From an uncultured Schlesneria sp. (GTDB lineage: Bacteria > Planctomycetota > Planctomycetia > Planctomycetales > Planctomycetaceae), in NCBI GenBank assembly GCA_903840265.1, contig CAIMFH010000161.1:1-64000 (forward strand): DNA of 64,000 nucleotides, in the 5' to 3' direction. Below the pieces are notes generated by a model, which worked only from the letters and a program-made list of their open reading frames with translations, searched no databases and was not told the origin of the DNA. Shown piece after piece: positions 37,804 through 46,714 of the stretch. The position numbers and the translations under genes are program-made. How positions within the stretch are numbered: position 1 is the stretch's first letter; each line of letters opens with the position of its first letter.

Positions 37804-39522
37804 ATGTCCAGAATGTCCCGCAAGGAATACTCGGATCTGTTCGGTCCCACGACGGGCGACAAAATCCGACTCGCCGATACCGACCTGTATATTGAGATCG
37901 AGAAGGATCTGCGCACTTACGGTGATGAGGCGGTCTACGGCGGTGGCAAGACTCTGCGAGACGGCATGGGGATGGACAATACCCTCACCAGTGCCGCCGG
38001 CGCGTTGGACCTGGTCATTACCAATGCAACCATTCTGGATCCCTATTTAGGTGTCATCAAGGCCGATATCGGGATCAAGGCAGGAAAGATCGTCGGCGTC
38101 GGTAAGGCTGGCAATCCTAATACGATGGCCGAAGTGACGCCGGGGTTAGCCGTTGGTCCAGCAACCGACGCCATCAGTGGTGAGCATCTGATCGTCACCC
38201 CCGGAGGCATGGACTCTCACATCCATATGATCTGCCCGCAGCAGGTTGAGACGGCTCTAAGCAACGGCATTACGACGTTCTGGGGGGGCGGGATTGGCCC
38301 GACCGACGGCACCAACGGGACGACCATCACGTCTGGGCCGTGGAACCTGGAAATGATGTTCCGGGCCATCGAAGGCTTACCGATGAATTTCGGTCTGCTC
38401 GGGAAAGGAAATTCGTCTGGTCGCGAACCGCTGGTCGAACAAGTTCTGGCCGGCGCGACGGGTTTCAAGATTCATGAAGACTGGGGATCAACTCCCGCCG
38501 CGATTCGTCGTGCCCTGGAAGTGGCCGAGGAATACGATGTCCAAGTAGCGATTCATACCGACACGTTGAACGAATCGGGCTACGTTGAGGATACGATCGC
38601 CGCCATCGATGGTCGGACGATCCACACGTATCACACCGAAGGGGCCGGTGGAGGACATGCTCCCGACATCATCAAGATTGCTGGCGAACCGAATGTGTTG
38701 CCCAGTTCGACGAACCCCACGCTGCCTTATGGCGTGAATTCGGTTGCCGAATTGTTCGACATGATCATGGTCTGCCACAACCTGAATCCGAAGATTCCGT
38801 CCGACGTGGCGTTCTCGGAAAGTCGCGTCCGAGCCGAAACCATCGCGGCCGAAAGTGTGCTGCACGACATGGGGATCCTCTCCATGATCACCAGCGACTC
38901 ACAGGCGATGGGACGTGTGGGCGAAAACTGGATTCGCACGATTCAGACGGCCGACTCGATGAAGAAGGCACGCGGTAAGTTGCCGGAAGACGCTCCCGGC
39001 AACGACAACTTCCGCGTGCTGCGATTCATTTCCAAAGTGACGATTAATCCTGCCATTGCTCAAGGTGTCGGACACATTATCGGCTCGATCTCGCCCGGAA
39101 AGATGGCGGATCTTGTGCTGTGGGAACCCGCCTTCTTCGGTGCCAAGCCGAAGATGATCATCAAGGGTGGAATGATCAACTGGGCCTGCATGGGAGACCC
39201 CAATGCCTCATTGCCGACACCGCAACCGGTGATCTACCGTCCCATGTTCGGTGCGTTTGGGACCGCACTCTCGAAGACGTGCGCGACGTTCGTCTCGCGG
39301 GCGGCTTACGACCTGGACATTGCCAAGAAGTATGATTTGCAGCGAATGGTGCTGCCGGTCTACGGCACGCGCACTGTCACAAAACGCGACATGGTGCGGA
39401 ACTCGACCCTGGCCGACATTCAGGTGAACCCGCAGACTTTTGCTGTGACTGTGGACGGCGTTCATGCCACGGCACGCGCCCCGAAGACAATTGCGCTGAA
39501 TCAACTTTATTTTTTCAGTTGA
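37804..39522 (+). CDS. ureC: urease subunit alpha (catalytic)
   Basis: This 572-residue amidohydrolase splits urea into ammonia and carbamate at a dinickel centre. Nickel ligands and active-site residues are in place: HIHMICPQQ near residue 139, the carbamylated lysine in GFKIHEDWG near 221, the HTDTLNE and [16 protein letters not shown] histidines, the flap VCHN near 323 with catalytic Cys-His, and TSDSQAMG near 363 with the ligand Asp. After that Cys-His comes Asn, where many ureases have a second His. AGGAG precedes the ATG by 8 bases. The length is normal. Confidence 0.96.
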   Translation: MSRMSRKEYSDLFGPTTGDKIRLADTDLYIEIEKDLRTYGDEAVYGGGKTLRDGMGMDNTLTSAAGALDLVITNATILDPYLGVIKADIGIKAGKIVGVGKAGNPNTMAEVTPGLAVGPATDAISGEHLIVTPGGMDSHIHMICPQQVETALSNGITTFWGGGIGPTDGTNGTTITSGPWNLEMMFRAIEGLPMNFGLLGKGNSSGREPLVEQVLAGATGFKIHEDWGSTPAAIRRALEVAEEYDVQVAIHTDTLNESGYVEDTIAAIDGRTIHTYHTEGAGGGHAPDIIKIAGEPNVLPSSTNPTLPYGVNSVAELFDMIMVCHNLNPKIPSDVAFSESRVRAETIAAESVLHDMGILSMITSDSQAMGRVGENWIRTIQTADSMKKARGKLPEDAPGNDNFRVLRFISKVTINPAIAQGVGHIIGSISPGKMADLVLWEPAFFGAKPKMIIKGGMINWACMGDPNASLPTPQPVIYRPMFGAFGTALSKTCATFVSRAAYDLDIAKKYDLQRMVLPVYGTRTVTKRDMVRNSTLADIQVNPQTFAVTVDGVHATARAPKTIALNQLYFFS

Positions 39523-39623
39523 TCCACCACGGATGCTGACCTCGCCGAATGGCTATTCGAGGAACAGAACAGAGACCTTCCAGAATCAGATCTGGAATTC
39601 GTGCGCCAAGAGCGGAGAACAAT

Positions 39624-40196
39624 GTGATTATTGTGGAGACGATCGTCGGGAACGCCACCGATGATGCTTGGAAGATAGAGTTGGCGGATGCCGCCTTCGA
39701 CTATCTCGATCTAGATCAGTGGCAGGCTCAAAAGAACAGGTTTCGGACGACCACCGAGAAGGGAATGGAACTGGCTTTGTCGCTGGAGCGAAATACTCAT
39801 TTGCGAAACGGAGATATTCTGGTTTGGGACACGGCGACTCGTAAGGCTGTTGTCGCTCGGATCACGTTGCAGGATGTTCTGGTCATCGATTTTTCCCCCC
39901 TCCTCGAACAGCAGGGTGGCGCAATTGCGCAGACCTGCTTTGAACTGGGGCATGCACTTGGCAATCAGCATTGGCCGGCGGTCGTGAACGGATCCAAAGT
40001 CTTTGTTCCGCTGACAGTCGCCCGCCAGGTGATGGCATCGGTGATGAAGACGCACGCGTTCACGGGGATCACGTACGACTTTGTGCCGGGGACGGAAGTC
40101 ATTCCGTATCTGGCACCGCACGAGGCGCGGCGCCTCTTCGGCGGGGCCAACTCGACACCGCATTCTCACAGTCAGCAATACGTGCAAGGCAACTGA
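39624..40196 (+). CDS. ureE: urease accessory protein UreE (nickel metallochaperone)
   Basis: This 190-residue protein starts with the UreE-type MIIVETIVGN (GTG start at 39624, GGAG 6 bases upstream) and carries the peptide-binding N domain and the C domain with CFELGHALGNQHWPA, whose His binds nickel, and VMKTHAFTG. The tail is short with two His (STPHSHSQQ), not the long poly-His of some enterobacteria. It delivers nickel to the UreFGD complex. Confidence 0.93.
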   Translation: MIIVETIVGNATDDAWKIELADAAFDYLDLDQWQAQKNRFRTTTEKGMELALSLERNTHLRNGDILVWDTATRKAVVARITLQDVLVIDFSPLLEQQGGAIAQTCFELGHALGNQHWPAVVNGSKVFVPLTVARQVMASVMKTHAFTGITYDFVPGTEVIPYLAPHEARRLFGGANSTPHSHSQQYVQGN

Positions 40197-40239
40197 CTTC
40201 TCGCCATCTTCGCAGTCAGCGACCGGAGTTTCGATTTCC

Positions 40240-40932
40240 GTGACGAGCATTCCTGAGCTCATGAGAGCCCTGCAGTTTGGCGACTCAATGCTGCCTGTCG
40301 GCGCATTCTCGTTCTCGAACGGGCTAGAATCGGCTGTTCAGGAGCATGTCGTCCATGATCTGGAGACTTTGAGGCAATTTGTGAAGACGGCAGCCGAGCA
40401 AGCCGCGACCGGCGACGGAATCGCTCTGTTGGAAGCACATCGGGGTGCGCAGGCGAAGGATCCCAGTCGCGTGATTGCGGCCGATCAGGCGGTTTATTGT
40501 CGCAAGCTCAACGAAGAGATGCGGACCATGACCATCCGAATGGGCCGGAAGTTGGGGGAAATGGCCCTGCAAGTGCTTCCCGATCCGCCATTGGTCAGCG
40601 ACTGGTTGGCGGCGATCAAACAGAACGAATCTCCGGGAACTTATCCCGTGGCCCAGGCGTTGGTGTTCTCAGCGTTGGGCCTGACCGAAGAAGACACGTT
40701 CGCGGTTCAGCAGTATGGCGTGGCATCGATGATGCTCGGAGCGGCCTTGCGGCTGATGAAAATCAGCTACCTCGATACTCAGTCGATCCTGTTTGAAATC
40801 AATCAGTCGGCTCAGGCGGCGTATCAGCGCGTCGCCATGGCTCAACTCGACGACATGTCGACGTTCTCACCCGTGCTAGACATCCTTGCCGCGACACATG
40901 TCAAATCGCGAATTCGCATGTTTATGAATTGA
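40240..40932 (+). CDS. ureF: urease accessory protein UreF
   Basis: This all-helical 230-residue protein contains [20 protein letters not shown], the typical UreF opening, and an [10 protein letters not shown]-type middle, here [19 protein letters not shown]. It bridges UreG and UreD and controls GTP hydrolysis during urease activation. The GTG at 40240 is chosen because GGAG lies about 11 bases upstream; the ATG at 40261 begins MRALQFGD. ureG starts close behind its stop. Confidence 0.9.
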   Translation: MTSIPELMRALQFGDSMLPVGAFSFSNGLESAVQEHVVHDLETLRQFVKTAAEQAATGDGIALLEAHRGAQAKDPSRVIAADQAVYCRKLNEEMRTMTIRMGRKLGEMALQVLPDPPLVSDWLAAIKQNESPGTYPVAQALVFSALGLTEEDTFAVQQYGVASMMLGAALRLMKISYLDTQSILFEINQSAQAAYQRVAMAQLDDMSTFSPVLDILAATHVKSRIRMFMN

Positions 40933-40952
40933 AGAAGGCCGGAGACGAATCC

Positions 40953-41591
40953 ATGAAGAAAATTACGCGGATCGGGATTGGCGGCCCCGTCGGGTCGGGG
41001 AAAACCGCTTTGATCGAAGCGCTGACCCCGATGCTGATCAGGATGGGTGTGCGCATCCTGATCATCACGAACGACATTGTGACGACAGAAGATGCCAAGC
41101 ACGTGCAGCGAACCCTGAAGGGGATTCTGTTGGAAGAGCGGATCATTGGCGTTGAGACGGGGGCCTGCCCGCACACTGCGATCCGCGAAGACCCCAGCAT
41201 GAACCTGGCCGCCGTCGAAGACATGGAGTCACGGTTTCCTGAAACGGACCTGGTGATGATCGAGTCCGGTGGTGACAACCTGACACTGACGTTCAGCCCG
41301 GCGCTGGTGGACTTCTTCATCTATGTGATCGATGTCGCGGCGGGAGATAAGATTCCGCGAAAGAATGGTCCCGGCATCACGCAGTCGGATATTCTCGTGA
41401 TCAATAAGACGGATCTGGCTCCGTATGTGGGTGCCAGCCTGGAAGTGATGGATCGCGATTCGCGGATGATGCGCGGCAAGAAGCCGTTCCTGTTCACCAA
41501 CTGTAAGACTGGCGAAGGTCTTACCGAGCTGGCACAAATGCTGCGCGAGAACTGTCTCTTCGATCTCGAACTGTCAGCACCCACGAAATGA
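40953..41591 (+). CDS. ureG: urease accessory GTPase UreG
   Basis: This SIMIBI-class GTPase has P-loop [15 protein letters not shown] near the start, [28 protein letters not shown] (the metal-binding Cys-Pro-His motif), ESGGDNLT and the guanine-specific VINKTDLAP. It drives nickel insertion into urease. The ATG at 40953 (GGAG about 8 bases upstream) gives the usual length of about 212 residues. Its stop overlaps the ureD start by four bases. Confidence 0.95.
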   Translation: MKKITRIGIGGPVGSGKTALIEALTPMLIRMGVRILIITNDIVTTEDAKHVQRTLKGILLEERIIGVETGACPHTAIREDPSMNLAAVEDMESRFPETDLVMIESGGDNLTLTFSPALVDFFIYVIDVAAGDKIPRKNGPGITQSDILVINKTDLAPYVGASLEVMDRDSRMMRGKKPFLFTNCKTGEGLTELAQMLRENCLFDLELSAPTK

Positions 41592-42502
41592 CACCGCAAC
41601 ATCTCTTGCCCGAGTTGGCACCGTATTTGGACGAACCGAAGCAATTGCCCACCGGCTCATTCGGGAAGGTGGCGGAATTGCGACTGGGATTCCAGCGGCG
41701 CGGCGAACGCACGATCCTCGCCGACCTCTATCGTCGCGCCCCTCTGATCGTTCATAAGGCGATCTACTGGGACGAAGAGATGCCCACGATGCCTTGCGTG
41801 TTCATCATCTCGAACGCCGGTGCAATCCTGCAAGGGGACCGGAACACGATCTCGATCAAGGTCGAGGAAGGGTCTCAGGCTCACATCACAACTCAGTCGG
41901 CGACGAAGATCCATGAGATGGATGCGAACTACGCAGCGCAGGACCAGACCATCGTGCTGGAGAAAGACGCGTATCTGGAATACCTGCCGGACCCGATGAT
42001 TCCTCACAAGCACACGCGGTTTCTTTCCCGGACCGATATCGTCATCGATCCTTCGGCGACGTTGCTGTACTCCGAGATCCTGATGGCGGGGCGAAAGTAT
42101 CACGGCGACGGGGAGGTCTTTCAGTACGATTTGTTCTCGTCGCTGATTCGAGCCAGACGCCCAGATGAATCACCGCTGTTTACCGAAAAGTTCGTTGTCC
42201 GGCCGCATGAGCTGCCCGTTCAGCAGGTCGGTGTCATGGGGAACTACGATGTCTTTGCCAATGTCGTCCTGCTGACACCGAAAGATCACGCCGATCGCAT
42301 CTTTGAACAAGTTCCGGCCGTTTTCAATGAAGAGGAAGGTTGGGCTGCTGGGGCGAGTCGGCTGCCGCATGATGCGGGGTTGATCTACAAAGTAGTCGCG
42401 ACGGAAACGGCGACTGCGAAGGCAAAAGTCCGCGACTTCTGGGCGGTGGTTCGCCCCGAGATTGTCGGTGCCGCGATTCCACGGCAGTTCGCCTGGCGCT
42501 AA
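41588..42502 (+). CDS. ureD: urease accessory protein UreD (UreH)
   Basis: This 304-residue beta-rich scaffold protein has [20 protein letters not shown], a [12 protein letters not shown] region (the usual GGxxxGD) and [12 protein letters not shown], all UreD/UreH landmarks. It overlaps ureG by ATGA, so it is translationally coupled. The order A-B-C-E-F-G-D is one of the common ones. A palindromic repeat lies just after it. Confidence 0.92.
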   Translation: MTPQHLLPELAPYLDEPKQLPTGSFGKVAELRLGFQRRGERTILADLYRRAPLIVHKAIYWDEEMPTMPCVFIISNAGAILQGDRNTISIKVEEGSQAHITTQSATKIHEMDANYAAQDQTIVLEKDAYLEYLPDPMIPHKHTRFLSRTDIVIDPSATLLYSEILMAGRKYHGDGEVFQYDLFSSLIRARRPDESPLFTEKFVVRPHELPVQQVGVMGNYDVFANVVLLTPKDHADRIFEQVPAVFNEEEGWAAGASRLPHDAGLIYKVVATETATAKAKVRDFWAVVRPEIVGAAIPRQFAWR

Positions 42503-42524
42503 GATATAACGTTTTGTTGAAAGA

Positions 42525-42594
42525 GCGAGGTTCCTGCTGAGCCGCGCCTGTTATTGTGAGTCCATCGACACGCGCGGCTCGGCAGGAGCCTCGC
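42525..42594. repeat. palindromic intergenic repeat (GAGCCGCGC family)
   Basis: Arms at 42525-42547 and 42572-42594 are inverted repeats over 23 bases with two mismatches, with a 24-base loop. The arms contain CTGAGCCGCGC and GCGCGGCTCGG. It lies between ureD and the CbiX-like gene, where it could act as a transcription boundary. Confidence 0.75.
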
Positions 42595-42622
42595 CCTCCC
42601 AATCACGAACATCTCCGCATTT

Positions 42623-44023
42623 ATGGCCATGCCTGCATACACCGCGACGCTCTTGATCCCTGGCGATATCGGTACCCGGTGGGGATCACAGCGAGCGTCC
42701 GATCTTGCGATGGAAATGGAGCGGCGCATTAATCAGCCGGTGGTTGTCTGTTCTCCGGATGAGAATGCGATTCCGTTGACGGCTGCGATTCTGGATCTCG
42801 TGAAGGCTGACTACCAGTCTCTGGTCGTCATGCCACTCGGATTATTGCCGGTTTCTACCAACGGAAACATCTCACGGACATTGGGCTTGGCAAAACGCCA
42901 ATGGCCGAACCTGGCGATTCATGTGGCCGCACCGCTCACGTGGTTGGAATGGAGTGGTTGGCTGCGTGTCACAGCATTCGATGCTGCCAACCAGTCAGGA
43001 ATTCCACCGGAACAAGCCGCCGTTCTGATCGTTGGCGAATCCAGCGGGAATCCGCTGGCTAACGCTGATCTCGCTCGTCTCGCCCATTTGGTTCAGGAGG
43101 GAAGCCCGTTCGCTGGTGTGGGATATTCGTTCCTGGAAACAACACGGCCTGACATTCCCGAAGCGATCCTGTCTTTAACTGCGTCTGGTGTCCAGAATGT
43201 GATTGTTGTTCCCTGGCTGATTACGCAAGAGGAAGCGCTGCAGCGAATTGCCAAGGAGATTGATTACGTTGTTCGAGTGGACGGGCTCAATGTGAAGCTG
43301 GCGACGCCAACTCTCGCCCATCCCGCCATGGTGAATCTGCTCGTTTCAAACCACTACGTCGCGGTTTCGGATGAGAATCATCCATTCGCAGCAACAGGGG
43401 AAATCGGCCCCGAGATTGATTGCACGGTCAGGTCGGTAGCACCAGCGATCACACCGCAAGACGCGTTCGAGCTTCAAGAATTGGAGCGGCGAATCAATTC
43501 GATGCTGCCGTCCGAGTATCAGGGCCAGCTTGAAAGCGTCAAACCGACCTCGATGGGTACGGCGTCATTGAAATTCGACGACGCTGGCAAGGTGGCCTGG
43601 GGTGACATCTGGACAAGCTTTTGCGATCTGGCTCTGGCTGGCGGTCCCCCGCATCGCGGTACGTTGCTGGAAGCGGTGTCATCCGCGGATGCTCTGGCAG
43701 AACCGGAACAGTATCAGGCTGTCGTGACGGAGATCGAAAGAGGGATCAGGCTGGTCACCTCGTTGCCCATCATCACCAGCAAGACACCGGGATGGGTGGG
43801 CGTTCGTTGCGAAAGCGAAGAGATGTCAGTCTGGCTGATGCGCGCGATCATTGTCGAAAACATCATGGTTCGTCGCGAAGGTAATATCCTCTATCTACCG
43901 GCTGGCCCGCGATTCACGGTCAAACGCGAGATCAAGAACGTCATTACGGCCATTGCGAAAACCGTTCACTATTGGTCGACGCATCTGTTGGCGAGGCGTC
44001 AGTCGGCAGAAGGTCGTTTCTAA
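42623..44023 (+). CDS. CbiX/SirB-like protein with altered active site and an extra C-terminal domain
   Basis: Residues 1-260 show two CbiX-like halves: SLVVMPLGLLPVSTNGNI, then AAVLIVGESSGNPLANADLARLA and VIVVPWLITQEEALQRIAKE. CbiX and SirB chelatases normally have GHGS/GRGS and P-L-F-L-x2-G-x-H motifs; here the first loop reads PGDIGTR, the second VGESSGNP, and the His after PLGLLP is missing. Residues from about 290 form a domain I do not recognise, with DLALAGGPPHRGTLLEAV. The gene follows ureD after 120 bp with a repeat between. It may bind metal (nickel is the tempting idea), but loss of the histidines argues against simple chelatase activity. The ATG at 42629 is an alternative start. 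Confidence 0.7.
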   Translation: MAMPAYTATLLIPGDIGTRWGSQRASDLAMEMERRINQPVVVCSPDENAIPLTAAILDLVKADYQSLVVMPLGLLPVSTNGNISRTLGLAKRQWPNLAIHVAAPLTWLEWSGWLRVTAFDAANQSGIPPEQAAVLIVGESSGNPLANADLARLAHLVQEGSPFAGVGYSFLETTRPDIPEAILSLTASGVQNVIVVPWLITQEEALQRIAKEIDYVVRVDGLNVKLATPTLAHPAMVNLLVSNHYVAVSDENHPFAATGEIGPEIDCTVRSVAPAITPQDAFELQELERRINSMLPSEYQGQLESVKPTSMGTASLKFDDAGKVAWGDIWTSFCDLALAGGPPHRGTLLEAVSSADALAEPEQYQAVVTEIERGIRLVTSLPIITSKTPGWVGVRCESEEMSVWLMRAIIVENIMVRREGNILYLPAGPRFTVKREIKNVITAIAKTVHYWSTHLLARRQSAEGRF

Positions 44024-44061
44024 CAGCAATTGACGAGTCACACACCCAGGGAATTCGATCG

Positions 44062-44790
44062 ATGAAGCAGAACTTTCTATTAGGCATCCTCCTGTTGTCG
44101 CCATTGCTGGCCGTTCACGCGGCCGATCTATTGCCGGCGAAACCGATGATCGGCAAGTTGGCTGCGTCGAAGGTTTTGTTCCTCGGCAACAGCATTACCT
44201 TGCATGGTCCTGCACCCAGCATCGGTTGGACGGGGAACTGGGGAATGGCAGCCAGTGCGGAAGACAAGGATTATGTTCATCTGGTGACGGCAGACGTTAC
44301 GAAGGCGGCAGGAGCGAAGCCGGAGACGATGGCACGGAACATCGCCGATTTCGAACGCGGCCACGACAAATTCGATATTGCTGGCGAATACAAAGCGGAA
44401 CTTACATTTCAAGCCGATCTGATCATCGTTGCGATCGGGGAAAACGTTCCCGATCTGGCGACAGACGAGGCGAGAGCGAAGTATGCGACTGCGTTTACGA
44501 AACTTCTGACAGAGCTGAAGAGGAATGGAAACCCGGTCCTCTTCGTACGCAGTTCGTTCTGGGCGAATGCCGCGAAAGACGACATCATGCGCAAGGCGAG
44601 TGCCGACGCAGGCGCCACGTTCATCGATATCTCGAAGCTGGGCGGCGATCCGTCCAATTCGGCCTCGTCAGAGCGAAAGATCGATCACGCGGGCGTCGCC
44701 GCCCATCCTGGTGATAAAGGAATGCAAGCCATCGCAAACGCGATCTTCGCCGCGATCCAGCAGAAGGCCGATGCCGCGGTCAAACCTTGA
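44062..44790 (+). CDS. exported SGNH/GDSL hydrolase
   Basis: This 242-residue protein has a signal peptide (MKQNFLLGILLLSPLLAVHA). The catalytic blocks are visible: nucleophile FLGNSITLHG, GEN in IVAIGENVPD and the C-terminal D-x2-H-like DHAGVAAHPGDKGM. It should be an esterase or acetylhydrolase outside the cytoplasm. The ATG at 44062 begins the signal peptide, while the frame upstream runs back into the end of the preceding gene. It is 38 bp from the CbiX-like gene and could share its transcript without sharing its function. Confidence 0.83.
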   Translation: MKQNFLLGILLLSPLLAVHAADLLPAKPMIGKLAASKVLFLGNSITLHGPAPSIGWTGNWGMAASAEDKDYVHLVTADVTKAAGAKPETMARNIADFERGHDKFDIAGEYKAELTFQADLIIVAIGENVPDLATDEARAKYATAFTKLLTELKRNGNPVLFVRSSFWANAAKDDIMRKASADAGATFIDISKLGGDPSNSASSERKIDHAGVAAHPGDKGMQAIANAIFAAIQQKADAAVKP

Positions 44791-44884
44791 TTTGGACAGT
44801 CGGCATCAACGGCGGTGGTTGGAGCTTTCAACCACCACGGCCCTGCACCGCTGACGAATGACCGATGCGGCGTCGCCTTCACTC

Positions 44885-45136
44885 TCATTTGCTACGACGA
44901 TTCATGCGAGCGAGCGTTCGAGCAATCGCCTTCTCACGAGTCTGGGAAAAATACAACAGCGCCCCATGGAGGACGATCCCGGCTCCCCAACCGAGCGCCA
45001 CCCAAAGGGCCCATTTCTTGTCGGGGCTTTGTGTGTAGTTCAGAAACACCATTCCGGCGATGGCAACTAAGTACACAGCCAGGTGAATCCAGAATACAAG
45101 CTTGACTCGCGATTCGGCTTCGGCGTGAGTTGTCAT
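44885..45136 (-). CDS. 2TM domain-containing small membrane protein
   Basis: This 83-residue protein has two hydrophobic helices (KLVFWIHLAVYLVAIAGMVF and WALWVALGWGAGIVLHGALL) joined by a short polar loop, the pattern of the 2TM domain. In other proteins this domain is a membrane-located module, and on its own its role is unknown. AAGGA stands 8 bases before the ATG at 45136; a TTG 14 codons upstream is an alternative. Confidence 0.72.
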   Translation of the reverse strand: MTTHAEAESRVKLVFWIHLAVYLVAIAGMVFLNYTQSPDKKWALWVALGWGAGIVLHGALLYFSQTREKAIARTLARMNRRSK

Positions 45137-45407
45137 CACGGGTTTTCCTTCTTTGTTTGTATCGCTCTTGTTGGTCAAGTTTTCCTCGCCTCAACAGACG
45201 TGCAAGCCAACCCGTAGGCGAGCGAGCTTACCATAGTCGGTGAGGCAACGTTCAAATTCGTTGATAATGAAGATCACTCTCTGCTCGTCGAGTGACAGCT
45301 ACGAGCGAATTTCGAACGGCTCACTCTTTCTGGCGACCGAAGACAACCGCAAATGGTCGCTTCGTGCCGGTCAAATGAACGGAGGGTGTTGCTACGATTG
45401 CGTTGAC

Positions 45408-46433
45408 TTATTCTGCGGAGTTGTTCCGTCGCAGAGTTGTCAATCCGTTGTTGAATTCGACTTTTCGCTCGATGATCCACTCGGGGTGATCGTTTAAGAA
45501 CTCCTCGACCGCTGGCCAAAGCCCCCGGCCACCATCTTCGCCTCGTGTTCCGAAAGATGTCGTATCGTGAAGAACGATAAATTTGCGGGCCTTCGTTGAG
45601 TGGCGGCGAAGCTCCAGACGCAATTGGTCGTACGTATGCCACGTGTCGATGAAAAGCAGATCCACAGGATCGATGTCGATCTCCAAGACATTTGCCTTGT
45701 GCATGGTGACGCGTGACGAACTGGACCAGATCCCCATCGCTTCAGGCGTGAGATTAATGTCGTAGCAACTCAGCCGTTCGGGCTTGCTGGCCAGGAATGC
45801 GATCGTCGATACGCCGTGCCTGGTTCCGAACTCCGTGATCGTCTTCACCTGCGAACCGAGCTGCCGCAAATAGGGCAGGTGCTCGCTGATATCTGACGGA
45901 ATTCGGAGAGATTTGGCGTACATTCCCCGGATGCGCGCCTCTTCGTCGACAGGACATCTCAGACCGATACCAATGGTGTCGTTGCCATTCGTATATGTCT
46001 CCAGCGGAAGGATCCCACCCTCTTCAAACAGGGCTTTCATTCCCATCGGCCAGACTCGCCAGCAATCAATGGGATGCCCATGATAGGGCCAGGTATTCGG
46101 CGTGTTGATGTAAATCAGACCTCCCGGTTTTAATCGACTCGACAGTTTCTTAATCCATTCCCACGGCTTGGGGATCTGTTCCATGGTTGAGATACTGACG
46201 ATCACATCGAAGGATTCGAGATCAACATTCAACCAATCAGGCCGAAGGACTTGATCAACGTTCGGCCCTGAAGCGATATCCAATCCAACATAGTCCCAAT
46301 TGTTGCCACGGAAAAGATGCCGCACGTTTCCATTCACGTCGAACGAGCCGACATCGGCAATACGGTAGCAGCGCTCCGAATCCAAGAACTGCTCAGAAAA
46401 CCGCTGAGCATCATCCATTGCAGACTTGTGCAT
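45408..46433 (-). CDS. protein with two methyltransferase-like halves
   Basis: This 341-residue protein has, at residues 20-150, a class I SAM-methyltransferase fold (RIADVGSFDVNGN, YVGLDIASGPNVD, FDVIVSISTMEQIPKPW, LKPGGLIYINTPNTWPY). Residues 180-335 look like a second Rossmann-type domain of the Methyltransf_24/CmcI type (ITEFGTRHGVSTIAFLA, VDLLFIDTWHTYDQLRLEL, FIVLHDTTSFG). Such pairs occur in sugar or glycan decoration. The glycine motif of the first half (DVGSFDVNG) is not the classical GxGxG, so catalysis there is uncertain. AGGA lies about 8 bases before the ATG. It is a single gene. Confidence 0.8.
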   Translation of the reverse strand: MHKSAMDDAQRFSEQFLDSERCYRIADVGSFDVNGNVRHLFRGNNWDYVGLDIASGPNVDQVLRPDWLNVDLESFDVIVSISTMEQIPKPWEWIKKLSSRLKPGGLIYINTPNTWPYHGHPIDCWRVWPMGMKALFEEGGILPLETYTNGNDTIGIGLRCPVDEEARIRGMYAKSLRIPSDISEHLPYLRQLGSQVKTITEFGTRHGVSTIAFLASKPERLSCYDINLTPEAMGIWSSSSRVTMHKANVLEIDIDPVDLLFIDTWHTYDQLRLELRRHSTKARKFIVLHDTTSFGTRGEDGGRGLWPAVEEFLNDHPEWIIERKVEFNNGLTTLRRNNSAE

Positions 46434-46714
46434 CGATCAGATCCTGATTCCATGTGACACTGCGCCGAGTGCACTCGTCACTATGGACCATTGCGTGAGT
46501 TGGCCGGCGCAGGAACGCGGTTGTCATACTGTGATATGAAGGTCTTAGCAAAGAACGCGGGGGGAACAATCGCAGATTGCGGGGCTTTCATCAAGCGGCA
46601 CACGACCTCGAACGTGGCACCGGCTGGCATTGATATCTCAGCAGTGACGGCTGAGAATCGCAGAGCAGCTCATTGGATTGCGACCCAGGGAAAGCGGCCT
46701 CTCAAGAGAAGACC

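Noticed and set aside
45240-45497. 85-codon open frame between the 2TM and methyltransferase genes
   Set aside because: It overlaps the end of the methyltransferase gene on the other strand and has no similarity or convincing start site.
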